A stretch of DNA of 44,895 nt, from assembly GCF_000158955.1 (NCBI RefSeq), contig NZ_GG657757.1:7303274-7348168 (forward strand). The letters run 5' to 3'. The DNA comes from Streptomyces viridochromogenes DSM 40736 (GTDB lineage Bacteria; Actinomycetota; Actinomycetes; Streptomycetales; Streptomycetaceae). Shown here one piece after another: positions 16,655-25,121 of the stretch (the first letter of the stretch is position 1; every line of letters starts with the position of its first letter). A program made the position numbers and the translations under genes. The notes beneath the pieces were generated by a model. The model was given only the letters and a program-made list of their open reading frames with translations, ran no database searches and had not been told where the DNA came from.

Positions 16655-17617
16655 TCAGACGGCCTGCTGGAGCTGCGGCAGCACCTTCGTGCGGTAGAAG
16701 TCGAAGAAACCGCGCAGGTCGGGCCCGATCTGGTTGACGTAGACCCGGTCGAAGCCCGCGTCGGCGAACTGCTTCAGCTCCGCCACGTGCTCGTCCACCT
16801 CGTCGCCGCACACCCGGTTCTCGCGCACCATGTCCTCGGTGACCAGCTGCTGCACCTGTTCGAAGTGTTTCGGGGAGGGCAGCACCTGGCCCAGCTCGCC
16901 GGGCAGCTGCTCGTTCGCCCAGAGCCGGTGCACGGTCCGTACGGCCTCGTCCTTGTCGGTGTCGTAGCAGACCTTGGTGCCGCCGCTGACGAGCTTGCCG
17001 CCGCCTCCGCCCTTGCGGTACTGCTCCACCATCGCCTCGTCCGGCGTGACCGAGATGTAGCCGTCGCCGACGCGCGAGGCGAGCTGGGTCGCCGCCGGGC
17101 CGAAGCCGGAGATGTCGATCGGGATCGGCTCGTCCGGAACCGTGTACAGCCGGGCGTTCTCCACCGTGTAGTGCGGACCGTGGTGGTTGACCTCCTCCCC
17201 GCTGAACAGCCGGCGCATCACCTGGATGGCCTCCTCCAGCATCTCCAGCCGGACGTGGGCCGGCGGCCAGTGGTCGCCCAGGATGTGCTCGTTGAGGGCC
17301 TCGCCCGAGCCGACGCCGAGCCGGAAGTGGTCGTTCGTCATCACCGCGCTGGTCGCCGCGGCCTGTGCCACCACCGCCGGGTGCATGCGCACCGTCGGGC
17401 AGGTCACCGCCGTCTCGATCGGCAGGGACACCGCTTCGGACAGCGCGCCGATCACCGACCACACGAACGGGCTCTGGCCCTGCTCGTCGTTCCACGGGTG
17501 GTAGTGGTCCGAGATCCACAGCGCCTGGAAGCCGGCCTGCTCGGCCATCCGCGCCTGCTCGATGAGCTCGGCCGGTCCGTACTGCTCGCACGAGAGGAAG
17601 TAACCGTACTCGGGCAT
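16655..17617 (-). CDS. LLM-class F420-dependent oxidoreductase (FGD-like)
   Basis: A 320-residue protein of the luciferase-like monooxygenase fold. It begins MPEYGYFLSCEQYGPAELIE, with ALWISDHYHPW and LGVGSGEALNEHILGDHWPP as F420-binding and family blocks; the latter is typical of the group related to F420-dependent glucose-6-phosphate dehydrogenase. It uses deazaflavin F420, found in mycobacteria and streptomycetes, for hydride transfer; the substrate is unproven. GGAGGAGG lies 8 bases before the ATG. A close match to the SigB-type promoter lies 44 bases upstream, so it may be stress-induced with the enolase-family gene. Confidence 0.9.
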   Translation of the reverse strand: MPEYGYFLSCEQYGPAELIEQARMAEQAGFQALWISDHYHPWNDEQGQSPFVWSVIGALSEAVSLPIETAVTCPTVRMHPAVVAQAAATSAVMTNDHFRLGVGSGEALNEHILGDHWPPAHVRLEMLEEAIQVMRRLFSGEEVNHHGPHYTVENARLYTVPDEPIPIDISGFGPAATQLASRVGDGYISVTPDEAMVEQYRKGGGGGKLVSGGTKVCYDTDKDEAVRTVHRLWANEQLPGELGQVLPSPKHFEQVQQLVTEDMVRENRVCGDEVDEHVAELKQFADAGFDRVYVNQIGPDLRGFFDFYRTKVLPQLQQAV

Positions 17618-17660
17618 GGGGGAGTGCCTCCTCCGTGGTGCGGTCCGTGTCCCGCACCGG

Positions 17661-17684
17661 GTACCCGGGCGCCGGGCCGGAAAC
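17661..17684 (-). promoter_or_regulatory. SigB-type promoter candidate for the F420 oxidoreductase
   Basis: On the minus strand GTTT (17684-17681), a 14-base spacer and GGGTAC (17666-17661), an exact match to GNNT-N14-16-GGGTAC. The start codon is 44 bases downstream. GGGTACCC is again palindromic, so a divergent -10 exists on the plus strand, but without a good -35. Confidence 0.65.
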
Positions 17685-17788
17685 CGGCCGCGTTCGGGCG
17701 GGCGGACCCCGGCGGACGTTTGGGTGCCCTGGCCAGGGGGACGCGGAAGGCTCCCGAGGTACGCGACAGCGCCGGAGGCGAGCCAACC

Positions 17789-19729
17789 GTGAGTCGACCC
17801 CGCATCGTGATCGTCGGTGCCGGCTTCGCCGGGTACCGCACGGCCCGCACCCTGTCCCGGATCACCCGGGGGCGGGCCCACATCACCCTGCTGAACCCGA
17901 CCGACTACTTCCTGTATCTGCCCCTCCTGCCCCAGGTCGCCGCCGGTGTCCTGGAGCCGCGCCGGGTCACGGTCTCCCTCTCCGACACGCTGCACGGCGT
18001 ACGGCTGGTTCTCGGCGAGGCCGACGGCATCGACCTCGACGGGCGCACCCTGCACTACACCGGCCCCGAGGGCGAGGGCGGCACACTCTCCTACGACCGG
18101 CTGGTGCTCGCCGCCGGCAGCGTCAACAAGCTGCTTCCCATCCCCGGCGTCGCCGAGCACGCGCACGGCTTCCGGGGGCTGCCCGAGGCGCTCTACCTGC
18201 GCGACCACGTGACCCGGCAGGTGGAGCTCGCGGCTGCGGCGGACGACCCCAAGACGTGTGCCGCGCGGTGCACCTTCGTCGTGGTCGGCGCCGGATACAC
18301 CGGCACCGAGGTCGCCGCGCACGGGCAGATGTTCACCGACGCGCAGGTTCGCAAGCACCCGCTGCGGCGGGGCATGCGGCCGCGCTGGCTGCTGCTGGAC
18401 GTGGCGCCGCGGGTGCTGCCCGAGATGGACGAGAAGCTGTCCGCCACCGCCGACCAGGTGCTGCGGGAGCGGGGCGTGGACGTGCGGATGGGCACCTCCG
18501 TGAAGGAGGCCACGCACGACGGGGTCATGTTGACGGACGGCGAGTTCGTCGACACCCGGACGCTCGTGTGGTGCGTGGGGGTACGGCCCGATCCGCTGGT
18601 CGAGTCCCTCGGGCTGCCGCTGGAGAAGGGGCGGCTGCTCGTCGACCCGCACCTGCGGGTGCCGGGCCGGGACGAGCTGTTCGCCTGCGGTGACGTGGCG
18701 GCGGTGCCCGATCTGGAGAAGCCGGGCAGTTACACGGCGATGACCGCGCAGCACGCCTGGCGGCAGGGCAAGGTCGCGGCGGAGAACGTCGCCGCCTCGC
18801 TGGGCCTCGGCGGCGCGCGCAAGCCCTATCGGCACCGGGACCTCGGTTTCGTCGTCGACCTGGGCGGTGCGAAGGCTGCCGCCAACCCGCTGGGCGTGTC
18901 CCTGTCCGGGGTGCCGGCCGGGGTGGTGGCGCGTGCCTACCACCTCGCCGCCATGCCCGGCAACCGTGTCCGGGTCGCCGCCGACTGGCTGCTGGACGCG
19001 GTACTGCCGCGGCAGGCCGTGCAGTTGGGGCTCGTCCGGTCCTGGTCCGTACCGCTGGACACGTCGTCTCCGGAGCTGGCCAGGGTGCCGGGCGGGCCCG
19101 GACGGCAGGAGGAGGCCGGCGCCCGGTCCGGGCCGGGGGCGGCGCTCGCGTCCGACACCCACGACGAACCCGGCAGGGGCGGGACCGGAGAAGAGCCCGC
19201 GAAGGGGCAGCCCGGATCCGGATCGACGCAGGTACGACCCGGACCCGGGCCCGCGCAGCCTCGCACCGAGGCGGATACGGCGAAGGGCCGCCCGGGCGCG
19301 ACGCCGCCCGGGGAGGGTCCCGGTTCCCGCTTCGTGGAGCAGCGCTCCGAGGCGGAGACGGCGAAGGGGCAACGGGGCCGCGAGCCGGCAGGGGACCAGA
19401 GCGGCGGGCGGCCCGCCAGGAGCCGGCCGGGTGGTGAGCCCGCCAAGGGCTCCGGCGGCGAGCCTGCCGTGAACCAGTCCGGTGGCGAGCCCGCGAAGAA
19501 CCAGCCCGGTGGCGAGCCTGCCAGGAACCAGCCGGGCGGCGAGCCTGCCAGGAACCAGCCCGGGGGCGAACCCGCGAAGAACCAGCCCGGCGGGGAGTCC
19601 GCCAAGAACCAGCCCCGGCACGGCACCCTCGAACCGCCGCCCGGCCAGCCACCCCCGGGTTCCGACACCGCCCCCGGCCCCGTCAAGCGATCCGATCCGC
19701 CGGACGACTCCGCGAAAGGAGACTCATGA
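17789..19729 (+). CDS. Type II NADH dehydrogenase-like FAD oxidoreductase with long repetitive tail
   Basis: A 646-residue protein from GTG 17789. The FAD Rossmann motif is VIVGAGFAGYRTARTL (8-22), the NADH motif is VVVGAGYTGTEVAAHGQ (near 165), and the FAD-binding FACGDVAAVPD block is near 298. This is the NDH-2 plan: electron transfer from NADH to quinone without proton pumping, at the inner membrane face. Residues 1 to about 430 match the family length. The rest is a hydrophilic Gly/Pro/Glu/Lys-rich tail ending in tandem nonapeptides GGEPAKNQP. Nothing in the family explains this tail. The stop overlaps the transketolase start (ATGA), so the two are coupled. Confidence 0.88.
   Translation: MSRPRIVIVGAGFAGYRTARTLSRITRGRAHITLLNPTDYFLYLPLLPQVAAGVLEPRRVTVSLSDTLHGVRLVLGEADGIDLDGRTLHYTGPEGEGGTLSYDRLVLAAGSVNKLLPIPGVAEHAHGFRGLPEALYLRDHVTRQVELAAAADDPKTCAARCTFVVVGAGYTGTEVAAHGQMFTDAQVRKHPLRRGMRPRWLLLDVAPRVLPEMDEKLSATADQVLRERGVDVRMGTSVKEATHDGVMLTDGEFVDTRTLVWCVGVRPDPLVESLGLPLEKGRLLVDPHLRVPGRDELFACGDVAAVPDLEKPGSYTAMTAQHAWRQGKVAAENVAASLGLGGARKPYRHRDLGFVVDLGGAKAAANPLGVSLSGVPAGVVARAYHLAAMPGNRVRVAADWLLDAVLPRQAVQLGLVRSWSVPLDTSSPELARVPGGPGRQEEAGARSGPGAALASDTHDEPGRGGTGEEPAKGQPGSGSTQVRPGPGPAQPRTEADTAKGRPGATPPGEGPGSRFVEQRSEAETAKGQRGREPAGDQSGGRPARSRPGGEPAKGSGGEPAVNQSGGEPAKNQPGGEPARNQPGGEPARNQPGGEPAKNQPGGESAKNQPRHGTLEPPPGQPPPGSDTAPGPVKRSDPPDDSAKGDS
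19430..19615 (+). repeat. In-frame tandem 27-base repeat coding for GGEPAxNQP
   Basis: One 24-base unit (GGEPAKGS) at 19430-19453 is followed by six 27-base units to 19615. They encode GGEPAVNQS, GGEPAKNQP, GGEPARNQP twice, GGEPAKNQP and GGESAKNQP. Codons vary between units, so the peptide appears to be kept while the DNA drifts. Confidence 0.9.
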
Positions 19730-21573
19730 ACACCGGTGAACTCACCGACCTCGGCCAGCAGCTGCGCGTGGACAGTGTCCGCGCTGCCGCCGCCGCGGGA
19801 TCCGGGCACCCCACGTCCTCGATGTCCGCGGCGGACCTGATGGCCGTCCTGCTCGCCCATCACTTCCACTACGACTTCGACCGCCCCGCCCACCCCGGCA
19901 ACGACCGCTTCGTCCTCTCCAAGGGACACGCCTCCCCGCTGCTGTACTCGGCGTACAAGGCGGCCGGCGCCGTCGACGACGAGGAACTGCTCACCTTCCG
20001 CAAGCTGGGCAGCCGACTCGAAGGGCACCCCACACCGCAGCGCCTGCCCTGGGTCGAGACGGCCACCGGCTCGCTCGGCCAGGGCCTGCCGGTCGGCGTC
20101 GGCATCGCGCTCGCCGGCAAGCGGCTCGACCGCACCGGCTACCGCGTGTGGGTGCTGTGCGGCGACAGCGAGCTGGCCGAGGGATCCGTGTGGGAGGCCG
20201 CCGAGCACGCCGGGTACGAGCACCTGGACAACCTCACCGTGATCGTCGACGTCAACCGGCTCGGCCAGCGCGGCCCCACCCGGCACGGGCACGACCTGGA
20301 CGCCTACGCCCGCCGCTTCAAGGCCTTCGACTGGCACACCATCGAGGTCGACGGCCACGACGTGGACGCCATCGACCGCGCCTACGGCGAGGCCGCGTCC
20401 ACCAAGGGCCAGCCCACCGCGATCCTGGCCCGCACCCTCAAGGGCAAGGGCGTCGAGGGCGTCCAGGACCGCGAGGGCCTGCACGGCAAGCCGCTGCCCG
20501 AGGCGGACGAGGCGATCGCCGAACTCGGCGGCCCGCGCGACATCCGCCTCCAGGTGCAGGAACCGCCCGCCGCCCGCATGCTGCACTCCGTCCACACCGG
20601 GAACTTCGAACTCCCGAAGTGGGACAAGGGCGAGGAGGTCGCCACCCGCAACGCCTTCGGCGAGGCGCTGGCCGCGCTCGGCACCGGCCGCGGCGACATC
20701 GTCGCCCTGGACGGCGAGGTCGGCGACTCCACCCGCGCCGAGTTCTTCGCCAAGGAACACCCCGACCGCTACTTCGAGTGCTACATCGCCGAGCAGCAAC
20801 TGGTCGCCTCCGCGGTCGGGCTCGCGTCCCGCGGCTGGGTGCCGTACGCGGCCACCTTCGCGGCCTTCCTGACCCGGGCCCACGACTTCATCCGGATGGC
20901 CTCCGTCAGCGGCGCCGGCATCAACCTCGTCGGCTCGCACGCGGGCGTCGCCATCGGCCAGGACGGACCCAGCCAGATGGGCCTGGAGGACCTGGCGATG
21001 ATGCGGGCGGTGCACGGCTCGACCGTGCTGTACCCCTGCGACGCCAACCAGACCGCACGGCTCGTCGGCACGATGGCCGGCCTGGAGGGCGTGCGCTACC
21101 TGCGCACCTCGCGCGGCGAGAGCCCGGTGATCTACGGCCCGGACGAGGAGTTCCCGGTCGGCGGCAGCAAGGTGCTGCGCTCCTCCGGCGAGGACCGGCT
21201 GACCCTCGTCGCCGCGGGCGTCACCGTGCACGAGGCCCTGGCCGCCGCCGACGCCCTGGCCGGCGAGGGCATCCAGGCCCGCGTGATCGACCTGTACTCC
21301 GTGAAGCCCGTCGACCGCGCCACGCTGCGCCGGGCCGCCGAGGAGACCGGCTGTCTGGTGACCGTGGAGGACCACCACCCGGAGGGCGGCCTCGGCGACG
21401 CGGTCCTCGACGCCTTCACCGACGGGCGCCCCGTACCGCGCCTGGTGCGGCTCGGCGTACGGAACATGCCGGGCTCGGCGTCCCCGGACGAGCAGCTGCA
21501 CGCCGCGGGCATCGACGCGGAGTCGATCGCGGCGGCCGGGCGGCTGCTGGTCGAGGAGGCGGTCGTGCCGTGA
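19726..21573 (+). CDS. tkt: Transketolase
   Basis: A 615-residue single-chain transketolase, close in length to the short (animal-like) type rather than the 690-residue housekeeping type. ThDP-site motifs are SKGHASPLLYSAYKAAG, GSLGQGLPVGVGIALAGK and GDSELAEGSVWEAAEHAGYE, with the metal Asn in VIVDVNRLGQRG. The pyrimidine domain begins near 305, with EQQLVASAVGLASRGWVPYA carrying the activating Glu. It moves two-carbon units between pentose phosphates and glycolytic sugars. The ATG overlaps the NDH-2 stop and the stop overlaps the LigD start, so it is the middle gene of a coupled trio. Streptomycetes carry other transketolases, so this is probably a conditional copy. Confidence 0.93.
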   Translation: MNTGELTDLGQQLRVDSVRAAAAAGSGHPTSSMSAADLMAVLLAHHFHYDFDRPAHPGNDRFVLSKGHASPLLYSAYKAAGAVDDEELLTFRKLGSRLEGHPTPQRLPWVETATGSLGQGLPVGVGIALAGKRLDRTGYRVWVLCGDSELAEGSVWEAAEHAGYEHLDNLTVIVDVNRLGQRGPTRHGHDLDAYARRFKAFDWHTIEVDGHDVDAIDRAYGEAASTKGQPTAILARTLKGKGVEGVQDREGLHGKPLPEADEAIAELGGPRDIRLQVQEPPAARMLHSVHTGNFELPKWDKGEEVATRNAFGEALAALGTGRGDIVALDGEVGDSTRAEFFAKEHPDRYFECYIAEQQLVASAVGLASRGWVPYAATFAAFLTRAHDFIRMASVSGAGINLVGSHAGVAIGQDGPSQMGLEDLAMMRAVHGSTVLYPCDANQTARLVGTMAGLEGVRYLRTSRGESPVIYGPDEEFPVGGSKVLRSSGEDRLTLVAAGVTVHEALAAADALAGEGIQARVIDLYSVKPVDRATLRRAAEETGCLVTVEDHHPEGGLGDAVLDAFTDGRPVPRLVRLGVRNMPGSASPDEQLHAAGIDAESIAAAGRLLVEEAVVP

Positions 21574-22499
21574 GCGGCGGCGACGGCACGCGCAGGGTGC
21601 GGGCCGGCCGCCGCACCGTGGAGGTGCACCGGCCGGACAAGGTGCTCTTCCCCGGCGGCGGGGACGCCAAGGAGTACACCAAGGGCGACCTGGTGGACTA
21701 CCACCGGGCCGTCGCGCCCTTCATGCTGCCGCATCTGCGCGGCCGTCCGCTGATGCTGGAGCGGTACCCGGACGGCCTCGACGGCCCCCGCTTCATGCAG
21801 AAGAACACCCCGGACCACTACCCGGAGTGGATCGACCGCGTCGAGCTGTCCAAAGAGGGCGGCACCGTCTGCCACACCGTCTGCGACGACACCGCGACCC
21901 TCCTCTACCTGGCCGACCAGGCGAGCATCACCCTGCACCGCTGGCTGTCCCGAGCCGACAGCGCCGACCACCCCGACCGGCTGGTCTTCGACCTCGACCC
22001 GGCGGGGGACGACTTCGAGGCGGTCCGGGAGGCCGCCCGGCTGGTGGGGGAGCTGCTGGACGAGCTGGAGCTGCCCTCCGCGCTGATGACCACCGGCTCG
22101 CGCGGGCTGCACGTGATCGTGCCGCTGAACGGCCGGCACGGCTTCGACGAGGTGCGCGCCTTCGCCAGGGACGTCGCGGACACGCTGGCCGACGCCCACC
22201 CCGACCGGCTCACCACCGCCGCCCGCAAGAAGGACCGCGGCGAGCGGCTCTACCTCGACGTGCAGCGCAACGCCTACGCGCAGACGGCCGTGGCGCCGTT
22301 CACCGTCCGGCCCCGGCCGGGCGCGCCCGTGGCGACCCCCGTCAGCTGGGAGCAGCTGGACGATCCCGAACTGCACGCCCGCCGCTGGACCATCGCCGAC
22401 GCGGTCGAGCAGGCCCGCACGAACCCCTGGTCGGGCCTGCTGAACCGCGGTCGGTCGCTGGGCCCGGCCCGGCGGCGGCTGGACGCCCTGCGCGGCTGA
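21570..22499 (+). CDS. ligD: LigD-type polymerase/primase domain protein (NHEJ)
   Basis: A 309-residue stand-alone polymerase domain of bacterial LigD (archaeo-eukaryotic primase fold). Catalytic acidic residues are in LVFDLDPAGDDF, and the nucleotide-binding Ser/His are in TTGSRGLHVIVPL. RPLMLERYPDGLDGPRFMQK is the conserved N-terminal block. It adds ribo- or deoxynucleotides at broken ends during Ku-dependent non-homologous end joining. No ligase, nuclease or Ku gene is in the window; they must be elsewhere. GTG at 21570 overlaps the transketolase stop. The next gene, gvpO, starts 93 bases on. The symbol is used for the domain only. Confidence 0.9.
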   Translation: MSGGDGTRRVRAGRRTVEVHRPDKVLFPGGGDAKEYTKGDLVDYHRAVAPFMLPHLRGRPLMLERYPDGLDGPRFMQKNTPDHYPEWIDRVELSKEGGTVCHTVCDDTATLLYLADQASITLHRWLSRADSADHPDRLVFDLDPAGDDFEAVREAARLVGELLDELELPSALMTTGSRGLHVIVPLNGRHGFDEVRAFARDVADTLADAHPDRLTTAARKKDRGERLYLDVQRNAYAQTAVAPFTVRPRPGAPVATPVSWEQLDDPELHARRWTIADAVEQARTNPWSGLLNRGRSLGPARRRLDALRG

Positions 22500-22592
22500 G
22501 CCACGCTCCGGCGGCGGGCGGTGGGTGGCAGATGCATGCGCCCGTAGAGGTTTGGCGAACACTCTTGCGGCCACACGGAGGGGGAGGTGGCC

Positions 22593-22964
22593 ATGTCGAA
22601 CACAAAGAACACGCAAGAGTCACAAGGTTCACAGGAAGAGCAGGACTCACAGAAGTCGCGCACATCGACCGGTCGGCACAAGGCCGAAGACCGGCCGAGC
22701 CCGATGGACGTGCTGCGCCAGGCTCGCGGGCAGCTCGCGGAGCTCACCGGTATGGAAGCCGAGTCCGTGTCGTCCTTCGAGCAGACGGAGGAGGGCTGGC
22801 AGCTGGAGGTCGAGGTCCTCGAACTCGAGCGCGTGCCCGACACGATGAGCCTGATGGCGAGCTACCAGGTGGAGCTCGACTCCCAGGGGCAGCTCACCGG
22901 CTACCGGCGCGTCCGTCGCTACGAGCGTGGCCGGTCCGACGCGCGCAGGCCCGGCGGCCGCTAG
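22593..22964 (+). CDS. gvpO: Gas vesicle protein GvpO
   Basis: A 123-residue protein. The first 38 residues are polar and disordered (Gln/Ser/Lys-rich). The GvpO domain follows: VLRQARGQLAELTGMEAESV, GWQLEVEVLELERVPDTMSL, SYQVELDSQGQLTGYRRVRR. GvpO is one of the proteins needed for vesicle formation in haloarchaea and actinobacteria. GGGGGAGGTGG lies just before the ATG. It opens the gvp operon; the 93-base gap upstream has a GTTT at 22550-22553 but no clear -10 that I can name. The gap to gvpA is 46 bases. Confidence 0.93.
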   Translation: MSNTKNTQESQGSQEEQDSQKSRTSTGRHKAEDRPSPMDVLRQARGQLAELTGMEAESVSSFEQTEEGWQLEVEVLELERVPDTMSLMASYQVELDSQGQLTGYRRVRRYERGRSDARRPGGR

Positions 22965-23010
22965 GCCGCCCGATCGAACCCACACCCCTAGAGAAGGAGG
23001 AGTATCCGGC

Positions 23011-23445
23011 ATGACTGTCGTACCGGCACAGCAGACCGGCGGCGGAGGCGGCAGCAGCGGTCTCTACGACGTGCTCGAACTGGTTCTGGACAGGGGGCTC
23101 GTGATCGACGCTTTCGTCCGGGTGTCCCTGGTCGGCATCGAGATCCTCAAGATCGACGTACGTGTTGTCGTCGCCAGCGTCGACACCTACCTGCGCTTCG
23201 CCGAGGCGTGCAACCGGCTCGACCTGGAGGCCGGTCCGCGCAAGGACCCCGGCCTGCCCGACCTGGTCGGCGAGATGACCGAGTCCGGCGCCCGCGGCAA
23301 GTCCAAGGGGGCGCTGTCCGGCGCCGCCGAGACCATCTCCGACGCCTTCAAGCAGGCGCGTGAGGAAGGCTCCGAGCGCCAGGGCGAGTCCCGCCCGCGC
23401 GCCCGTAAGAGCACCTCGTCCCGCCGGAAGGAGGAGCAGGAGTGA
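23011..23445 (+). CDS. gvpA: Gas vesicle structural protein GvpA with long C-terminal extension
   Basis: A 144-residue protein whose residues about 18-68 are the GvpA fold: LYDVLELVLDRGLVIDAFVR, GIEILKIDVRVVVASVDTYL. GvpA polymerises into the hydrophobic ribbed wall of the vesicle. Classical GvpA is about 70 residues; the extra 70 residues here are Gly/Ser/Glu/Arg/Lys-rich (SRPRARKSTSSRRKEEQE), as seen in streptomycete GvpA. GAAGGAGG precedes the ATG at 23011. It is translationally coupled to gvpF (GTGA). Confidence 0.93.
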   Translation: MTVVPAQQTGGGGGSSGLYDVLELVLDRGLVIDAFVRVSLVGIEILKIDVRVVVASVDTYLRFAEACNRLDLEAGPRKDPGLPDLVGEMTESGARGKSKGALSGAAETISDAFKQAREEGSERQGESRPRARKSTSSRRKEEQE

Positions 23446-24215
23446 GCACCTACGTCTACGGCATCGCGGCGAGTACGCACCCCTCCCTCCCCGAGGGAAT
23501 GGGCGGCGTCGGCGACCCGCCCCGCCCGGTGCGCATCCTGCGGGAGGGCGATCTGGCGGCCGTCGTCAGCGACGCGCCCGAAGGGCTGCGGCCCAAGCGC
23601 AGGGACCTGCTCGCCCACCAGAACGTGCTCAGCGAGGCGGGCGCGGCCGCCTGCGTGCTGCCCATGCGGTTCGGCAGCGTCGCCCCGGACGACAACTCGA
23701 TCACCGGCGTGCTCGCCGAACGGGCCGAGCACTATAAGGAGCGCCTGCGGGCCCTGGACGGCCGGGTCGAGTACAACGTGAAGGCCAACCACGTGGAAGA
23801 GGCCGTCCTGCACCAGGTGATGGCCGAGAGCCCGGACATTCGCGGTCTCGCGGAGGCCAACCGGCAGTCCGGCGGCGGCAGTTACGACGACAAGATCCGG
23901 CTCGGCGAGCTGGTGGCGGCCGCGGTCAAGGCCAAGGAGGCCGACGACGCCGCCGCACTCCAGAGCGTCCTGGAGCCCGTCGCCGAGGACGTGAGCGTGG
24001 GCCCCGAGTCCACCGGCTGGCTGGCCAACGTGTCGTTCCTGGTGGACCGGGAGTCGGCCGAGCACTTCCTGGCCGCGGTGGAGCAGGCCCGCAAGGACAT
24101 GCCGCACCTGGAGGTGCGGATCAACGGCCCGCTGCCGCCGTACAGCTTCGTCGAGTCCGGGCCGGCCGAGCCGGCGGGCACAGCGGCGAGTGGCACCGAC
24201 ACCGGAGCGGGGTGA
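23442..24215 (+). CDS. gvpF: Gas vesicle protein GvpF (GvpF/GvpL family)
   Basis: A 257-residue protein with the two-domain GvpF/L plan: TYVYGIAASTHPSLPEG at the start, DLAAVVSDAP, ACVLPMRFGSVAPDDNSITG and the VEYNVKANHVEEAVLHQV block, ending with RINGPLPPYSFVE. GvpF sits on the gas-facing or assembly side and binds GvpA during nucleation in other species. A second member, gvpL, is further down. The start is the GTG overlapping the gvpA stop. The last 15 residues are a Pro/Ala/Gly tail. Confidence 0.93.
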   Translation: MSTYVYGIAASTHPSLPEGMGGVGDPPRPVRILREGDLAAVVSDAPEGLRPKRRDLLAHQNVLSEAGAAACVLPMRFGSVAPDDNSITGVLAERAEHYKERLRALDGRVEYNVKANHVEEAVLHQVMAESPDIRGLAEANRQSGGGSYDDKIRLGELVAAAVKAKEADDAAALQSVLEPVAEDVSVGPESTGWLANVSFLVDRESAEHFLAAVEQARKDMPHLEVRINGPLPPYSFVESGPAEPAGTAASGTDTGAG

Positions 24216-24219
24216 CGAC

Positions 24220-24486
24220 ATGGGCCTGATCTCCGAGGTGCTGCTGCTGCCGCTCGCACCGGTGCGCGGCAGCGCCTGGGCCATCAAACAGGTACTCCAG
24301 GAGGCCGAGCGGATCTACTACGACCCCGCCACGGTCCGGGCCGAACTGTCCCGTTTGGAGGAGCAGTTGGAGGCCGGGGAGATCACGGAGGAGGAGTTCG
24401 ACCGCCTCGAGGACGAACTCCTCGACCGGTTGGAGACCGCTACGCGCAATAGCGCGGGAACAGGCCAACAAGGGACGGCACAATGA
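24220..24486 (+). CDS. gvpG: Gas vesicle protein GvpG
   Basis: An 88-residue protein: MGLISEVLLLPLAPVRGSAW at the start, then a helical region AIKQVLQEAERIYYDPATVR and a coiled coil RLEEQLEAGEITEEEFDRLE. This is the GvpG family, an assembly partner that binds GvpF/L and GvpA in other systems. ATG at 24220 is used because the family begins MGLI; an earlier in-frame ATG at 24190 lies inside gvpF. It overlaps gvpY by four bases. Confidence 0.92.
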   Translation: MGLISEVLLLPLAPVRGSAWAIKQVLQEAERIYYDPATVRAELSRLEEQLEAGEITEEEFDRLEDELLDRLETATRNSAGTGQQGTAQ

Positions 24487-25121
24487 ACCGAACGGGACTG
24501 GGCCTCGCGGTGGGGGCCGGCTACCTCCTGGGGCGCACCAAGAAGCTGAAGATGGCGATCGCCGTCGGCGGCTTGGTCGCCGGGAAGAAGCTGAACCTGA
24601 GTCCGCGCATGGTCGCGGAGCTGCTCCAGCAGCAACTGCGGAACAACCCGCAGTTCAAGGAGATAGGGGAGCAACTGCGCGGGGACCTGCGCGGGGTGGG
24701 CAAGGCGGCCTCCGGCGCCATGGTCGAGCGGCAGCTCGACTCGCTCGCCGACCGGCTGCACGGCCGCACGGCCCAGATGCGCGACGAGCTGACGGGCGCG
24801 GTGCCCGGCGGACGCGACGAGGACGCCGAAGAGGCCGAGTACGACGAGGACGAGGAGCCGGAGGAGCCGGAGGACTCCGCTCCCGAGGAGGACGAGGAGC
24901 CGGAACCGGCGGCGAAGAAGGCACCTGCCAAGAAGGCGCCTGCGAAGAAGACCGCCAAGAAGGCCCCCGCGAAGAAGGCACCCGCCAAGAAGGCCCCAGC
25001 CAAGAAGACGGCGGGCCGGAAGGCGCCGGCGAAGAAGACCACGGCCGCGAAGAAGGCGACCGCCGGCGGCCGGGGCGGCAGTGCGCGGTCCCGACTGCCG
25101 AAGGGAGGCGGTGAGGGATGA
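24483..25121 (+). CDS. gvpY: GvpY-type gas-vesicle cluster protein with histone-H1-like basic tail
   Basis: A 212-residue protein. Residues 1-35 hold a short hydrophobic hairpin (GLGLAVGAGYLLGRTKKLKM, AIAVGGLVAGKK), and 40-100 are helical (RMVAELLQQQLRNNPQFKEI). An acidic patch at about 115-140 (EDAEEAEYDEDEEPEEPED) precedes a C-terminal tail of repeated AKKAPAKK units (about 145-200), like eukaryotic H1 and streptomycete HupS. Position four genes after gvpO fits gvpY as named in S. coelicolor, from memory. The function is unknown; the tail could bind nucleic acid or an acidic partner such as GvpZ. It is coupled to both neighbours by four-base overlaps. Confidence 0.85.
   Translation: MNRTGLGLAVGAGYLLGRTKKLKMAIAVGGLVAGKKLNLSPRMVAELLQQQLRNNPQFKEIGEQLRGDLRGVGKAASGAMVERQLDSLADRLHGRTAQMRDELTGAVPGGRDEDAEEAEYDEDEEPEEPEDSAPEEDEEPEPAAKKAPAKKAPAKKTAKKAPAKKAPAKKAPAKKTAGRKAPAKKTTAAKKATAGGRGGSARSRLPKGGGEG

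Noticed and set aside
19430..19615. Regular 27-base spacing that might suggest a CRISPR array
   Set aside because: The units are directly joined, in frame, and code for a conserved nonapeptide; there are no spacers.
18937..21501. An 854-codon minus-strand open frame opposite NDH-2 and transketolase
   Set aside because: Its composition is biased toward Val, Gly and Ala with no motif, and the plus strand has undoubted enzyme motifs.
22500..22592. SigB-type promoter for the gvp operon (GTTT at 22550)
   Set aside because: No GGGTAC/T lies 14-16 bases downstream; the only nearby GGGTGG is upstream of it.
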